In this document: piece by piece, positions 17,826 to 26,502 of the stretch
How the letters are laid out: each line of letters begins with the position of its first letter
How positions within the stretch are numbered: the first letter of the stretch is position 1
Origin: JAKPUX01 sp964436305
GTDB lineage: Bacteria; Zhuqueibacterota; Zhuqueibacteria; Residuimicrobiales; Residuimicrobiaceae
DNA: 64,000 nt
NCBI GenBank assembly: GCA_964436305.1
Contig: CAYTCI010000009.1
Coordinates: 16,851-80,850, forward strand
Reading direction: 5' to 3'
Position numbers and translations under genes: made by a program
The notes under the pieces: generated by a model
The model's input: only the letters and a program-made list of their open reading frames with translations
Database searches by the model: none
Told to the model about the DNA's origin: nothing

Positions 17826-19265
17826 ATGAGAAAGAGTGTAATTGCCCTGTTGACCCTTGTTCTCACCCTCGCTGGCGCCACCCAGGCCGCCAAACCGCAG
17901 TATAAACGCCTTTTCCGGCCCGCCCATAGCAGCGAGTATCACGTTCCGATCGGACTCTGCGAAGATTATCCCGAGGAGAGCACCACTCTGGAGGGCATCC
18001 GCAAGGATATGGAGTTTCTCAAAAAGAGCCATATTGACCTTTTGCGCATCTCCTTCGGCTGGGACGCGATTGAATCGGTCAAGGACCAATACGACTGGCT
18101 TTTTTGGGATGATTTCGTCCGGATCGCGGTGGAGGAGTACGGCATCACCCTCATTCCGTATGTCTGTTATATGCCGCGCTGGAATTCGACCAAACCGGAG
18201 GACAACAACTGGTTCTGGAATTATCCCCCCGTGGACCCCGGTCAGTTTGGCGAGTTCATGAAAGCCCTGGTAACCCGCTACAAAAAGTACATCAAGACCT
18301 GGGAGCTGTGGAACGAACCCGACATCTGGGTCTACTGGCAGGGAACCCCCGAGCAGTTCGCCGGGATGATCCGCATCGGGGCCCAGGCGGTCAAGGAGGC
18401 CGATCCGAAGGCCAGGGTGGTCCTCGGCGGCGTTGCCTACAGCGAGGAATTTCTCGCCAAAATGTTCCGGGACTATGGCCTGAGTCCCTGGATCGATGTC
18501 GTCAATATGCATAATTATTTCGAGACCTGGAGCCCCCGACCGGTCGAGGATATCGATGACCATATTGCGGCGGTGAGTGAGGTGATTCGCCAATACGGCC
18601 GCCAGCAGCCGCTGTGGATGGCCGAGGTAGGCTACAGCACCTTCCGTCAGGGCCGCAAGGTCTCCAACGACTACACCGCCTGGTACGACTATGAGCATAC
18701 CCCCGACTACCAGGCTGTCGACCTCTTCAAACGGCTGTCGCTGATCGTCTCCACCGAAAAGATCTCGGCAGTAGCCTGGTACGAGATCTCGGACCTGCCC
18801 CCGAGCGATGAGGTGATCGGAGATGAATACAATAATCGCCATCTCGGGGTGGCCTTTGTCAATTATGTCGCCAAGCCTGCACAACAGGCATTGACCTTTT
18901 TCAATACCCTTTTTGCCAAAAAATATCGCAATATCACGCCGTCGGTGACGGTGACACGACCGGAATCTTCGGACAGCCACACCCTGGCGTTCCGCTGCCA
19001 GGATGGCAGTGTGATTCTGGTCAGCTGGCTGCAAACCTGCCTGCCCGAACGGCGTGGTGCCGACAGCACCGGCGCCGTCCGGGATGATCGCGGCGAGACC
19101 CTGGCCGTCTCCTTGCCCCTGACCCTCAAGGGCAAGGCGCAGCTTTACGATCATCTCGGCAATGAAAGGCCGTTTACCGCGCTCCGTCGCGAAAAAGGCC
19201 GGACGCAGGTAGAGGGAATCGAGCTGACGGGAGGTATGGTCAGTATTATCCGGATTGAAAAGTAG
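17826..19265 (+). CDS. Exported clan GH-A glycosidase (GH39/GH5-like)
   Basis: This is a 479-residue exported enzyme with a signal peptide (residues 1-22, ending TQAA). It has a (beta/alpha)8 fold of clan GH-A: acid/base Glu164 in 'LWNEPD' and nucleophile Glu267 in 'MAEVGYS', spaced as expected. A small C-terminal beta-domain follows. GH39 members cleave beta-xylosides or iduronides; GH5-type specificities are equally possible. The open frame extends upstream to 17628, but ATG 17826 has GGGAAGG and starts the signal peptide. It lies 25 nt from rbsD and 13 nt from the lyxose isomerase gene. Confidence 0.78.
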   Translation: MRKSVIALLTLVLTLAGATQAAKPQYKRLFRPAHSSEYHVPIGLCEDYPEESTTLEGIRKDMEFLKKSHIDLLRISFGWDAIESVKDQYDWLFWDDFVRIAVEEYGITLIPYVCYMPRWNSTKPEDNNWFWNYPPVDPGQFGEFMKALVTRYKKYIKTWELWNEPDIWVYWQGTPEQFAGMIRIGAQAVKEADPKARVVLGGVAYSEEFLAKMFRDYGLSPWIDVVNMHNYFETWSPRPVEDIDDHIAAVSEVIRQYGRQQPLWMAEVGYSTFRQGRKVSNDYTAWYDYEHTPDYQAVDLFKRLSLIVSTEKISAVAWYEISDLPPSDEVIGDEYNNRHLGVAFVNYVAKPAQQALTFFNTLFAKKYRNITPSVTVTRPESSDSHTLAFRCQDGSVILVSWLQTCLPERRGADSTGAVRDDRGETLAVSLPLTLKGKAQLYDHLGNERPFTALRREKGRTQVEGIELTGGMVSIIRIEK

Positions 19266-19278
19266 GGAGGAAGGCGTC

Positions 19279-19950
19279 ATGCAACGATCCGAGATCAACG
19301 CCCTGCAGAGAGAGGCGGCCGCCTTTTTCCAGGCGCATCACTTTCACCTCCCGCCCTGGGCTTTTTGGGGCAAGCAGCAGTGGCAGGAAAACAGGGAGCG
19401 GGCCGGCGAGATTTTCGCCAACAAGCTGGGGTGGGATCTGACCGATTTCGGCTCCGGTCAGTTCTACCGTGTCGGCCTGCTGCTCTTCACCCTGCGCAAT
19501 GGCGCTCCCGGCCAGCCGGAGGGCAAGAATTATGCAGAAAAGGTGATGATCGTCCGCGAAAACCAGGTGACACCCTGGCATTTTCACTGGAGCAAGATGG
19601 AGGATATCATCAACCGCGGCGGCGGCAACCTGGTGCTGGAACTCTGCAACGCAACCCAGGATGAAAAACTCGCCGATACCCCGGTGACCGTCCAGGTCGA
19701 CGGCCTCACGCGCACCCTTCCCGCCAGAGGTAAAATCGTCCTGCAGCCGGGTGAGAGCATCAGCCTGCCGGCCTACCTCTACCATAACTTTTATGGCGAA
19801 GAGGGCAAGGGCAGCGTACTGGTGGGCGAGGTCTCCCGGGTGAACGACGATGCCCGCGACAATCGCTTCCTCGAACCCACCGGACGTTTTCCGGTCATCG
19901 AGGAGGATGACGTCCCCCTTTATTATCTCTGCAACGAATATCCGGTATAA
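19279..19950 (+). CDS. D-lyxose/D-mannose ketol-isomerase, cupin type
   Basis: This is a 223-residue cupin of the D-lyxose isomerase family (EC 5.3.1.15), known to convert D-lyxose to D-xylulose and often D-mannose to D-fructose. The metal-binding motif 'PWHFHWSKMEDI' (two His and a Glu) and a later His in LYHNFYGEEG are present. An N-terminal helical segment with 'PPWAFWGKQQW' matches the family. GGGAGGAAGG precedes the ATG. Because an alpha-mannosidase of GH92 type lies in the same run, mannose is an attractive substrate, though this is inference. Confidence 0.88.
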   Translation: MQRSEINALQREAAAFFQAHHFHLPPWAFWGKQQWQENRERAGEIFANKLGWDLTDFGSGQFYRVGLLLFTLRNGAPGQPEGKNYAEKVMIVRENQVTPWHFHWSKMEDIINRGGGNLVLELCNATQDEKLADTPVTVQVDGLTRTLPARGKIVLQPGESISLPAYLYHNFYGEEGKGSVLVGEVSRVNDDARDNRFLEPTGRFPVIEEDDVPLYYLCNEYPV

Positions 19951-19974
19951 GGATTGCAACCCAGGGAGCTATCG

Positions 19975-20445
19975 ATGATTAAAATTGCTGTCCAGGCTGC
20001 CACCCCGGAGGATTTTGCCGCCTTCGGCGCTGTGGCGCAGCTCGCCGGCACCGTGCCGACCTCACAGGCGGCCGATTATCAATTCTGGTCTGACCTGGCG
20101 CATTATGCCGTGGATGGCGAGACCGAAATCGGCATTTGCACCGTCTTCCGCCAGCCTGCGGCCGGCCTCACCGCCATGGAGCGCCATCTGCGTACCCCCG
20201 AGATCCTCATCCCGATCGATGCCCCCTTTATCTTGCCCCTGCTGCGTGACGGCGATGCGGCTCGACTCGCCGCGGCCTTTCGGGTGGCACCTGGACAGGC
20301 GGTGGTGATCGATTCCGGTGTCTGGCATGGCGCCTGTCTGCCCGACGGCCCGGAGCGCTCCTCCTACTGGGTGATCTTCCGCCGCCATACCCCGGCCGAG
20401 GATGTGGAGAAACAAACCATTCCGCTGATTGAAATTTCCCGCTGA
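19975..20445 (+). CDS. Cupin-fold protein of the ureidoglycolate lyase (AllA) family
   Basis: This 156-residue protein resembles AllA/PF04115: an N-terminal 'FAAFGAV' segment, the 'MERHLRTPEILIPID' stretch, and a C-terminal 'VVIDSGVWHGACLP' with the conserved Trp-His. No other purine-degradation gene is visible. It sits 24 nt after the lyxose isomerase gene and 13 nt before a glycosidase-like gene. It therefore more likely acts on a sugar acid or as an accessory cupin in this locus than on ureidoglycolate. AGGGAG supports the ATG at 19975; an upstream in-frame start at 19954 lacks one. Confidence 0.7.
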   Translation: MIKIAVQAATPEDFAAFGAVAQLAGTVPTSQAADYQFWSDLAHYAVDGETEIGICTVFRQPAAGLTAMERHLRTPEILIPIDAPFILPLLRDGDAARLAAAFRVAPGQAVVIDSGVWHGACLPDGPERSSYWVIFRRHTPAEDVEKQTIPLIEISR

Positions 20446-20458
20446 AAGAGACGCCCCG

Positions 20459-22123
20459 ATGAGGCTTGCCAACTCAAAACTCTCCCTGCTTCTGGATGGC
20501 CCACCCGATGCCATCGCCCGGATCGAGACGCCGGATGGCGCCTGCCTGTGCAGCGGCGGCCGCCAGCACCTGCTGATACGCTCCCCGCTTGCCGTCTCTG
20601 AGCCGGTACTGCTCGCCTGCACACGCCGCAGCAACGGTCCAGGCGAGCAGGCGCAGCTCTTTTTTACCGACGATAGCGGAGCATGGCATGCAGAGCTCCG
20701 GCTGGATGCTGGCGAATCGGGCATCCATTTTCACCTCGAGGCCACTGCGCCCGAGCCGATCTGGCTGATCGAGTGGCGGCTCTCGGGTCTCGATCTCGCG
20801 GAGGTCATCATTCCCGCTCTGGGCGGACAACGGCTCTCCGACGCCATGCCGCTCGAAACGACCCTGAGCTACAAGTATCCCTTCTGGTGGAACGCCCAGT
20901 TTGTCATCGGGGCTGCACATCGCGGAGGCGGCCTCTGGCTCTCCTCCCGGGATGAAAGCCCGGATCTCAAGCTGTTGCGGGTCGGCAGGCACGCCGATGG
21001 TTTCGCCTGGAGCTATGGCTACGAAGTACCGGCGCCCTTTGCCCGTGAAGTAGCCGTCGACTGGTGGCTGGACGGCTTTGCCGGTGACTGGCAGGTGCCG
21101 GTCGAACGCCATCGCCAGTGGATGGAAACGGCCTTTAGTCTCAAACCGCTGGCGCAAAAGAGCAATTTCCCCGCCTGGGCGCGGGGGATCAATTTTGTGC
21201 TGGAGCTGTGGGGTGCACGCCGCGACCGCCCTGAGCCGATGCATACCTTCGGCCAGATGGCGGAGCGCCTGCAGCAGTGGGCGGAGATACATGATCCGGC
21301 GGCGACCCTGGTCTACCTGCCAGGATTTGCCGAACACGGCATCGATTCCCACGCCCCCGATTATCATCCCAGCCCGCAGTGCGGCGGCCCTGCCGAATTC
21401 GGCCGGCTGGTCGAGGCCGCGCATCAACTGGGCTACCATGTGATGATCCATACCAATGTGCTGGCCATGACCTACCATCACTCCCTGTATGCGGATTTCG
21501 CCTGCCATCAGGTCATCGATTGCTTCGGCCGGCCGCAGGGCTGGGGACTGGACCTGGATGGTGATTGGCTGGCGGAGCCCTATTTCGCCTATATCAATCC
21601 CGGCGCCAAGGTCTGGGGTGATCTGATGACCGGGGTGCTGGGCGAATTGATTCGCACCTATCAGGTCGACGGGGTCTTCCTCGATCAAACCCTGCTCGCT
21701 TTCAATGTCAGCAGCGGCCCCAATTTCGTTGCTGGGATGCGCAGCCACATCCGCCGGCTGCAGCAGACTTTCCCCGAGATCCTCTTTTCCGGCGAGGGCC
21801 TCCATGAACAGGTGCTCAACCCCTTGCCCATGGCGCAAATTCATGGCATCGACAGCATCAGCGAAATTCACGGCATGGATGGGCAAACCTCCTGGCGCTT
21901 TGCCCATCCGGTTTCAACGCGCCTCTTTACGCCCTATTGTCTCTTTACGGCCCACCTGCTGACCCGGCACCCTTCGCATCCGATGTTTGCTTTTCAGGAA
22001 CAGGCCTATGCGGAGCTGGGGGTGATCCCGGCGCTGTGCCTCTATGACCATACCCAGCGAATGGATCTGCCCGAAGTCAGGGCGATGATCGAACGGGCGC
22101 GCACCTTCCCGCGGCGGGATTGA
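20459..22123 (+). CDS. Putative TIM-barrel glycosidase (DUF6259/GH36-like)
   Basis: This is a 554-residue protein with no signal peptide. The N-terminal ~230 residues form a beta-sandwich like those of GH31/GH36 enzymes. A TIM barrel then starts near 'WARGINFVLELWG'. Candidate catalytic residues are the Asp in 'VDGVFLDQTLLAF' and the Glu in SGEGLHEQ. The closest type I can name is the DUF6259 group of putative alpha-galactosidase-like enzymes, and no activity can be assigned. The ATG at 20459 has AAAGAG upstream. It is preceded and followed by short gaps inside the run. Confidence 0.6.
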   Translation: MRLANSKLSLLLDGPPDAIARIETPDGACLCSGGRQHLLIRSPLAVSEPVLLACTRRSNGPGEQAQLFFTDDSGAWHAELRLDAGESGIHFHLEATAPEPIWLIEWRLSGLDLAEVIIPALGGQRLSDAMPLETTLSYKYPFWWNAQFVIGAAHRGGGLWLSSRDESPDLKLLRVGRHADGFAWSYGYEVPAPFAREVAVDWWLDGFAGDWQVPVERHRQWMETAFSLKPLAQKSNFPAWARGINFVLELWGARRDRPEPMHTFGQMAERLQQWAEIHDPAATLVYLPGFAEHGIDSHAPDYHPSPQCGGPAEFGRLVEAAHQLGYHVMIHTNVLAMTYHHSLYADFACHQVIDCFGRPQGWGLDLDGDWLAEPYFAYINPGAKVWGDLMTGVLGELIRTYQVDGVFLDQTLLAFNVSSGPNFVAGMRSHIRRLQQTFPEILFSGEGLHEQVLNPLPMAQIHGIDSISEIHGMDGQTSWRFAHPVSTRLFTPYCLFTAHLLTRHPSHPMFAFQEQAYAELGVIPALCLYDHTQRMDLPEVRAMIERARTFPRRD

Positions 22124-22153
22124 TCTCAAGTACCGAACAAAGGAGTCTCTCTC

Positions 22154-23080
22154 ATGAAATTAGGCTTTCTTACTGCCTGCCTGCCCAACCTCAACCTGGA
22201 CGATCTACTCACCTGGGCAGCCGGCGCCGGCTTTCAGGCGCTCGAGTTGGCGGCCTGGCCGGTGGCCTCCGACCGTGACTATCAGGCGCGGCAGATCGAT
22301 GCCGCTCGTATGGACCGCGCTGAAGCGGAGCGGATCAAGGCCCTTTTCGCCCGCCACGGGCTCGCCATTTCCGCCCTTGCCTACTATGACAATAATCTTC
22401 ATCCCGACCCGGAACAGCGGAAGACCTTCCATCAACATTTGCGCAAGGTGATCGACGCCGCTGCGTTGCTGGAGGCCGGACTGGTCGGGACTTTCGTGGG
22501 CGGGCGGCCGGACCTGTCACCGGCGGAAAACATCAGGCAAGCCGGCACGCTGTTCCGGGAACTGACCCGTTATGCCGCCGACCGCGGTGTACGGCTGATG
22601 ATCGAAAACTGCCCGATGGAGAACTGGGTCCAGTTCGGTTTCCCCGGCAACTATGCCTTCTCGCCCGAACTCTGGACGGCCCTCTTCGAAGAGGTGCCGG
22701 CTGAAAATTTCGGGCTCAATCTCGATCCCTCGCACCTCTACTGGCTGGGCATCGATCCGCTGCAAGCGGTGCGCGAGTTTGCGCCCCGGATCTTTCACGC
22801 CCATGCCAAAGATACCGAAATCCTCCAGGCCGGACGCCATTGCCATTCGATTCTCGGCACCCAGGTCAACCCCCAGCCGTGGAAATCGGGCTGGTGGCGC
22901 TACCGCTTGCCCGGCCTCGGATCGATCGACTGGGGCCGTTTTGTCGCCACCTTGCAGGAATGCGGCTACGACCATGTCCTCTCGATCGAACACGAAGATC
23001 CGGTCTGGGAGGGGAGCGAAGAAAAGATCAAACGCGGTCTGATCCTGGGCCGGCAGCATCTGGCGCCCTTTATCATCTGA
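22154..23080 (+). CDS. Sugar phosphate isomerase/epimerase (AP-endonuclease-2-like TIM barrel)
   Basis: This is a 308-residue cytoplasmic xylose-isomerase-like TIM barrel. Metal and substrate residues expected for the family are visible: Glu in 'MIENCPMENW', Asp-His in 'LNLDPSHLYW', His-Lys-Asp-Glu in 'HAHAKDTE', and Glu-His-Glu-Asp in 'SIEHEDP'. It opens with a clean MKLGF strand and an AAAGGAG site upstream. The family covers isomerases, epimerases and inositol/keto-sugar enzymes; the substrate is unknown. It is flanked by a glycosidase-like gene and a GH42 gene. Confidence 0.85.
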   Translation: MKLGFLTACLPNLNLDDLLTWAAGAGFQALELAAWPVASDRDYQARQIDAARMDRAEAERIKALFARHGLAISALAYYDNNLHPDPEQRKTFHQHLRKVIDAAALLEAGLVGTFVGGRPDLSPAENIRQAGTLFRELTRYAADRGVRLMIENCPMENWVQFGFPGNYAFSPELWTALFEEVPAENFGLNLDPSHLYWLGIDPLQAVREFAPRIFHAHAKDTEILQAGRHCHSILGTQVNPQPWKSGWWRYRLPGLGSIDWGRFVATLQECGYDHVLSIEHEDPVWEGSEEKIKRGLILGRQHLAPFII

Positions 23081-23092
23081 AAGCCTGTCAAC

Positions 23093-25231
23093 ATGCGATC
23101 CTTGCTTAAAGAAGAGTATATCCCCTTCGGCAGCCAGTATTACCGTGCGCCTTCGCCCCATCCACAGGATTGGGAGCACGATCTGCGTCGCATGGCGGAA
23201 CTGGGATTCAATACCGTCAAATTCTGGGTGCAGTGGCGCTGGAATCATCCGGCTGAGAACGACTTCTGGTTCGAGGATATCGACCGGCTGATGGATCTCG
23301 CCGAGACTTGCCATCTGCGGGTGATGCTGAATACCATCTTCGACGTCGCGCCCGCCTGGATCTACCGCACTTATCCCGATGCCTCGATGGTGACCCTGGA
23401 TGGCCGCCGGATCGGGCCACAGACCCAGCCGCACCGTCAAATCGGCGGCCTGGGCTACTGTTTCAACCACGACGGCGTCCTCACCCATTTCTTCCACTTC
23501 CTCGAAGAGACGGTCCGGCGCTACCGGGATCATCCGGCCCTGGCGATCTGGAATGTCGGCAGCGAGCCCGAACTGACCTCCAGCATGGCCGAAATGCGCC
23601 TCTTTGCCGATGATGCCAGCAAGATGGGCGATATGCTCTGTTATTGCCCGCACTGCCAGGCCAAATTCCGCCTCTGGCTGGAGCAGCGCTACCGGACCAT
23701 CGCCGCTCTCAACGAATCCTGGAACCGTAATTACCGCAGTTTCGCCGAGGCAGAGCTGCCGCTCACACGCAATACCTTCAATGACCTGATCGACTGGCGC
23801 CTCTTCTTTGTCGATACACTTGGCGCCAATGTCAAACGCCGCTTCGAGACAGCGCAGGCCATCGACCAGGGCCGTCATCCCCTGATGTGCCATCACGTTT
23901 TCATTCAGGGATTTCCGATCACCTCCACAGCCAATGATCCCTGGAATGTCGGCCAGTACGGCGATCTCCACGGTTTTACCCAGATGGACGATGCCATGAT
24001 GATCGACGTCCTGCGCTCCTGCGCCAAGGACAAACCGGTCCTCTCCGCTGAAATGCTGATGCTGCCGGGCTACACCCTCGATTTGCCCAGGCCCATCGAT
24101 GCCGACGATGTCAAACGTTTCATCTTCAGCGGTGTCGCCGGCAACCAGAGGGGCTTTATTTTCTGGCAGTACCGTCCGGAGATTCTCGGGCGGGAGGCCC
24201 CGGCGTGGGGGCTCACCTGGCTGGATGGGGGCGAAACCCCCTGGCTGCAGGCCTACGCCGCAGCGGGGCGGGTACTGCAGAAGAATGCCGGATTTTTGCT
24301 CGATGCCCGTCCGCGGCCGGCGGAGGTGGCCCTCCTCTATCATCCCGAAAACCAGATCTTCGGCTGGGCTGCAACCGGCAATGAAAAGAACGTCACCGAT
24401 TCGCTGCTGGGCGTCCATCGCGCTCTCTACGAGCACAATCATATCATCGATTTCATCCATCCGCGCGAATTCGACCAGGATATTTTGCAGCACTACCGGG
24501 TGGTCTATATCCCCTTTCCCTATCTGCTCGGAGAAAAGGTCTGCCAGGCGCTGGCGGCCTGGGTGGAGGCTGGCGGCGTCCTGATCGGGGAAGCCTGTTT
24601 CGCTGGCTGGAACCGCGAACACGGCCATCATGAAAAGGTCGTCCCGGGATATGGCCTCGAAAAGGTCTTCAGGGCCCGCCAGGGGGTGGTCGCTCCGGCC
24701 GGTGAAGAGGGGGTGGCGATCTGCATCGAGCGGGATCTGCCGATGCTGCGCGCAGGGGCGGTGGCCAATGGTCGTATCATCCAGGAGAGTCTCGTCGTCG
24801 AAGGTGCAGAGATCCTCGCCCGCTTCCCGAACGGCACCGCGGCCGTCACCCGCGCCTTTCATGGCAAGGGCCAGGCGATCCTTATCGGCTCCTATCCCGG
24901 TCTGGCCTCCCATCGCAGTGGAGATGCCGGCAGCCGTGCCCTGATCGCCAGCTTGGTCGAGATGGCCTGCCCGATTGCGCGTCCACGGGCCAGCGGCGAT
25001 GCGCCGGTGCGCGTCGACACGCTGTACGATGCCCGCGGCGGCACGATGCTGATCGTGCAGAACCTGCGCGAGGAGCCCCGGCATGCAGTCATCACCCTGC
25101 CGGAGTGGATCCCGGGTCCGCTTCTGGAGCAATTCACCGGCGAGAAGCTCGCTTTCCTTCCGGAAGGGGAGGGGTCGCGGATGGAGGTGGATCTGGCTCC
25201 CAAAGAGGTCAAGGTGTATTGTGGGCGGTAG
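23093..25231 (+). CDS. GH42-like beta-galactosidase
   Basis: The 712-residue protein has no signal peptide. The A domain is a clan GH-A barrel opening 'IPFGSQYYRAPSP', with an acid/base candidate Glu158 in 'IWNVGSEPEL' and a nucleophile candidate Glu320 in VLSAEMLML. A zinc-type cluster CYCPHC, typical of GH42, follows at about residues 182-187. The trimerisation-like domain and the small C-terminal beta-domain complete the usual architecture. The residue before the acid/base Glu is Ser, where clan GH-A normally has Asn. The end overlaps the MFS gene by 11 nt. Arabinosidase or another beta-glycosidase activity is possible. Confidence 0.82.
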   Translation: MRSLLKEEYIPFGSQYYRAPSPHPQDWEHDLRRMAELGFNTVKFWVQWRWNHPAENDFWFEDIDRLMDLAETCHLRVMLNTIFDVAPAWIYRTYPDASMVTLDGRRIGPQTQPHRQIGGLGYCFNHDGVLTHFFHFLEETVRRYRDHPALAIWNVGSEPELTSSMAEMRLFADDASKMGDMLCYCPHCQAKFRLWLEQRYRTIAALNESWNRNYRSFAEAELPLTRNTFNDLIDWRLFFVDTLGANVKRRFETAQAIDQGRHPLMCHHVFIQGFPITSTANDPWNVGQYGDLHGFTQMDDAMMIDVLRSCAKDKPVLSAEMLMLPGYTLDLPRPIDADDVKRFIFSGVAGNQRGFIFWQYRPEILGREAPAWGLTWLDGGETPWLQAYAAAGRVLQKNAGFLLDARPRPAEVALLYHPENQIFGWAATGNEKNVTDSLLGVHRALYEHNHIIDFIHPREFDQDILQHYRVVYIPFPYLLGEKVCQALAAWVEAGGVLIGEACFAGWNREHGHHEKVVPGYGLEKVFRARQGVVAPAGEEGVAICIERDLPMLRAGAVANGRIIQESLVVEGAEILARFPNGTAAVTRAFHGKGQAILIGSYPGLASHRSGDAGSRALIASLVEMACPIARPRASGDAPVRVDTLYDARGGTMLIVQNLREEPRHAVITLPEWIPGPLLEQFTGEKLAFLPEGEGSRMEVDLAPKEVKVYCGR

Positions 25232-26486
25232 CATTCGCGCGGCGGGCCACACGCGGCAGGGCAGAATCCGGCAGCGCAATTTTATTGTCAATGTGATGGA
25301 TGGCGCCTTTTATGCGTTTGGACTGGCTTTCATCACACAGCAGACCCTGCTGCCGGTATTCGTCAAAAAGATCGGCGGCGGCAACATCGCCATCGGCCTG
25401 ATCCCGGTGCTCTGGATGCTCGGGTTCAATCTGCCGCAAATCCTGGTTGCCAACCGGGTGCAAGGATTGGGTCAGAAGAAAAAGCTCTTTTTAAAAACCG
25501 CCCTCCTCCAGCGTTCACCCTGGCTGCTTATGGCCCTGTTGTGCTGGTTCATCCTTGGCGGGGTTGGTCCGTCAGCAGGGGTCATGCTTTTTCTGCTGTT
25601 GTTTACCTCGGCGGCCGTTGCCGGAAGCATCAATCTGCCCGTCTGGTTCGACCTGCTCGCCAAGGTGACCCCGGTGGTCTGGCGCGGCCGGCTCTTCGCG
25701 CTGCGGCTGATCCTGGGTGGCGTACTCGGGATCGGCGCCGGCATGATCGCCAAAAGGCTGCTTGAGGTCATAGCCTTTCCGGCCAATTTTGGGCTGCTCT
25801 TCCTGCTGGCTTTTGCTGCCATGATGGTCTCCTATGGCTTTCTGACCCTCCTCCGGGAGCCACGCGGCCCGATCCACCACGCACCGCTGCAGATTGCAGC
25901 CTATCTCCGTTCGCTGCCCGCGATTTTGTTGCGGGAGCGCAACTATCGCCATTTTCTGGTAGCAGACGCCCTGCAATACCTGGCGGTGACGGCCAATGCC
26001 TTTTTCACAGTTCATGCCCTCGCGAAATTTTCCCTGCATGACTCCGCCGCCGGGACTTTCACCGCGATCATGATGGCCAGCACCATCGCCGGGACACTCT
26101 TTTTCGGCTATCTCGCCGACCATCGCGGTCAGCGCATCAACCTCTGCCTGGCGTCGCTCTGCATGGCACTGGCCTGCGGGCTGGCCCTGGCCGCCCGGAC
26201 CATCGGAATCTATTATCTGGTCTTCGTCGCCTCTGCCCTCGCAACAGCCCTGACCCAGATCTCGCGATTGCCGATCATCGCCGAATTCTGCGCCGAAGAC
26301 CAGCGACCGACATTTATCGCCCTGGCCAATCTGATCTCGAGCCCCTTTATCTTGGTCGGTATTGCCGGCGGATGGCTGGTCAATCGCGCCGGCTGCGATC
26401 TTCTTTTCACCCTGGCGGGTTCTTTCGCTGTGTTGGCTCTGATCTGGCTGCTGCTCATGGTCCGCGAACCGCGGCATAACTTATGA
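25221..26486 (+). CDS. MFS transporter
   Basis: This is a 421-residue permease with about 12 membrane segments, of the major facilitator type. The conserved loop between segments 2 and 3 is degenerate (ILVANRVQGLGQKKK), whereas the loop in the second half (FGYLADHRGQR) is clearer. The GTG at 25221 is the best start: it overlaps the GH42 stop and has AAGGTG upstream. A later ATG at 25296 would cut into the first membrane segment, and the frame further upstream is not coding. It probably imports or exports a mono- or oligosaccharide of the locus. Confidence 0.82.
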   Translation: MGGSIRAAGHTRQGRIRQRNFIVNVMDGAFYAFGLAFITQQTLLPVFVKKIGGGNIAIGLIPVLWMLGFNLPQILVANRVQGLGQKKKLFLKTALLQRSPWLLMALLCWFILGGVGPSAGVMLFLLLFTSAAVAGSINLPVWFDLLAKVTPVVWRGRLFALRLILGGVLGIGAGMIAKRLLEVIAFPANFGLLFLLAFAAMMVSYGFLTLLREPRGPIHHAPLQIAAYLRSLPAILLRERNYRHFLVADALQYLAVTANAFFTVHALAKFSLHDSAAGTFTAIMMASTIAGTLFFGYLADHRGQRINLCLASLCMALACGLALAARTIGIYYLVFVASALATALTQISRLPIIAEFCAEDQRPTFIALANLISSPFILVGIAGGWLVNRAGCDLLFTLAGSFAVLALIWLLLMVREPRHNL

Positions 26487-26502
26487 TCTAAAGGACGGTT
26501 AC

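Noticed and set aside
19975..20445. Allantoin degradation pathway
   Set aside because: Only an AllA-like cupin is present; no other purine-degradation gene is nearby and the context is sugar metabolism.
22517..25291. A 924-codon minus-strand open frame
   Set aside because: It lies opposite the isomerase, GH42 and MFS genes, which have clear motifs. Long antisense frames are common in GC-rich DNA, and the translation shows no family features.
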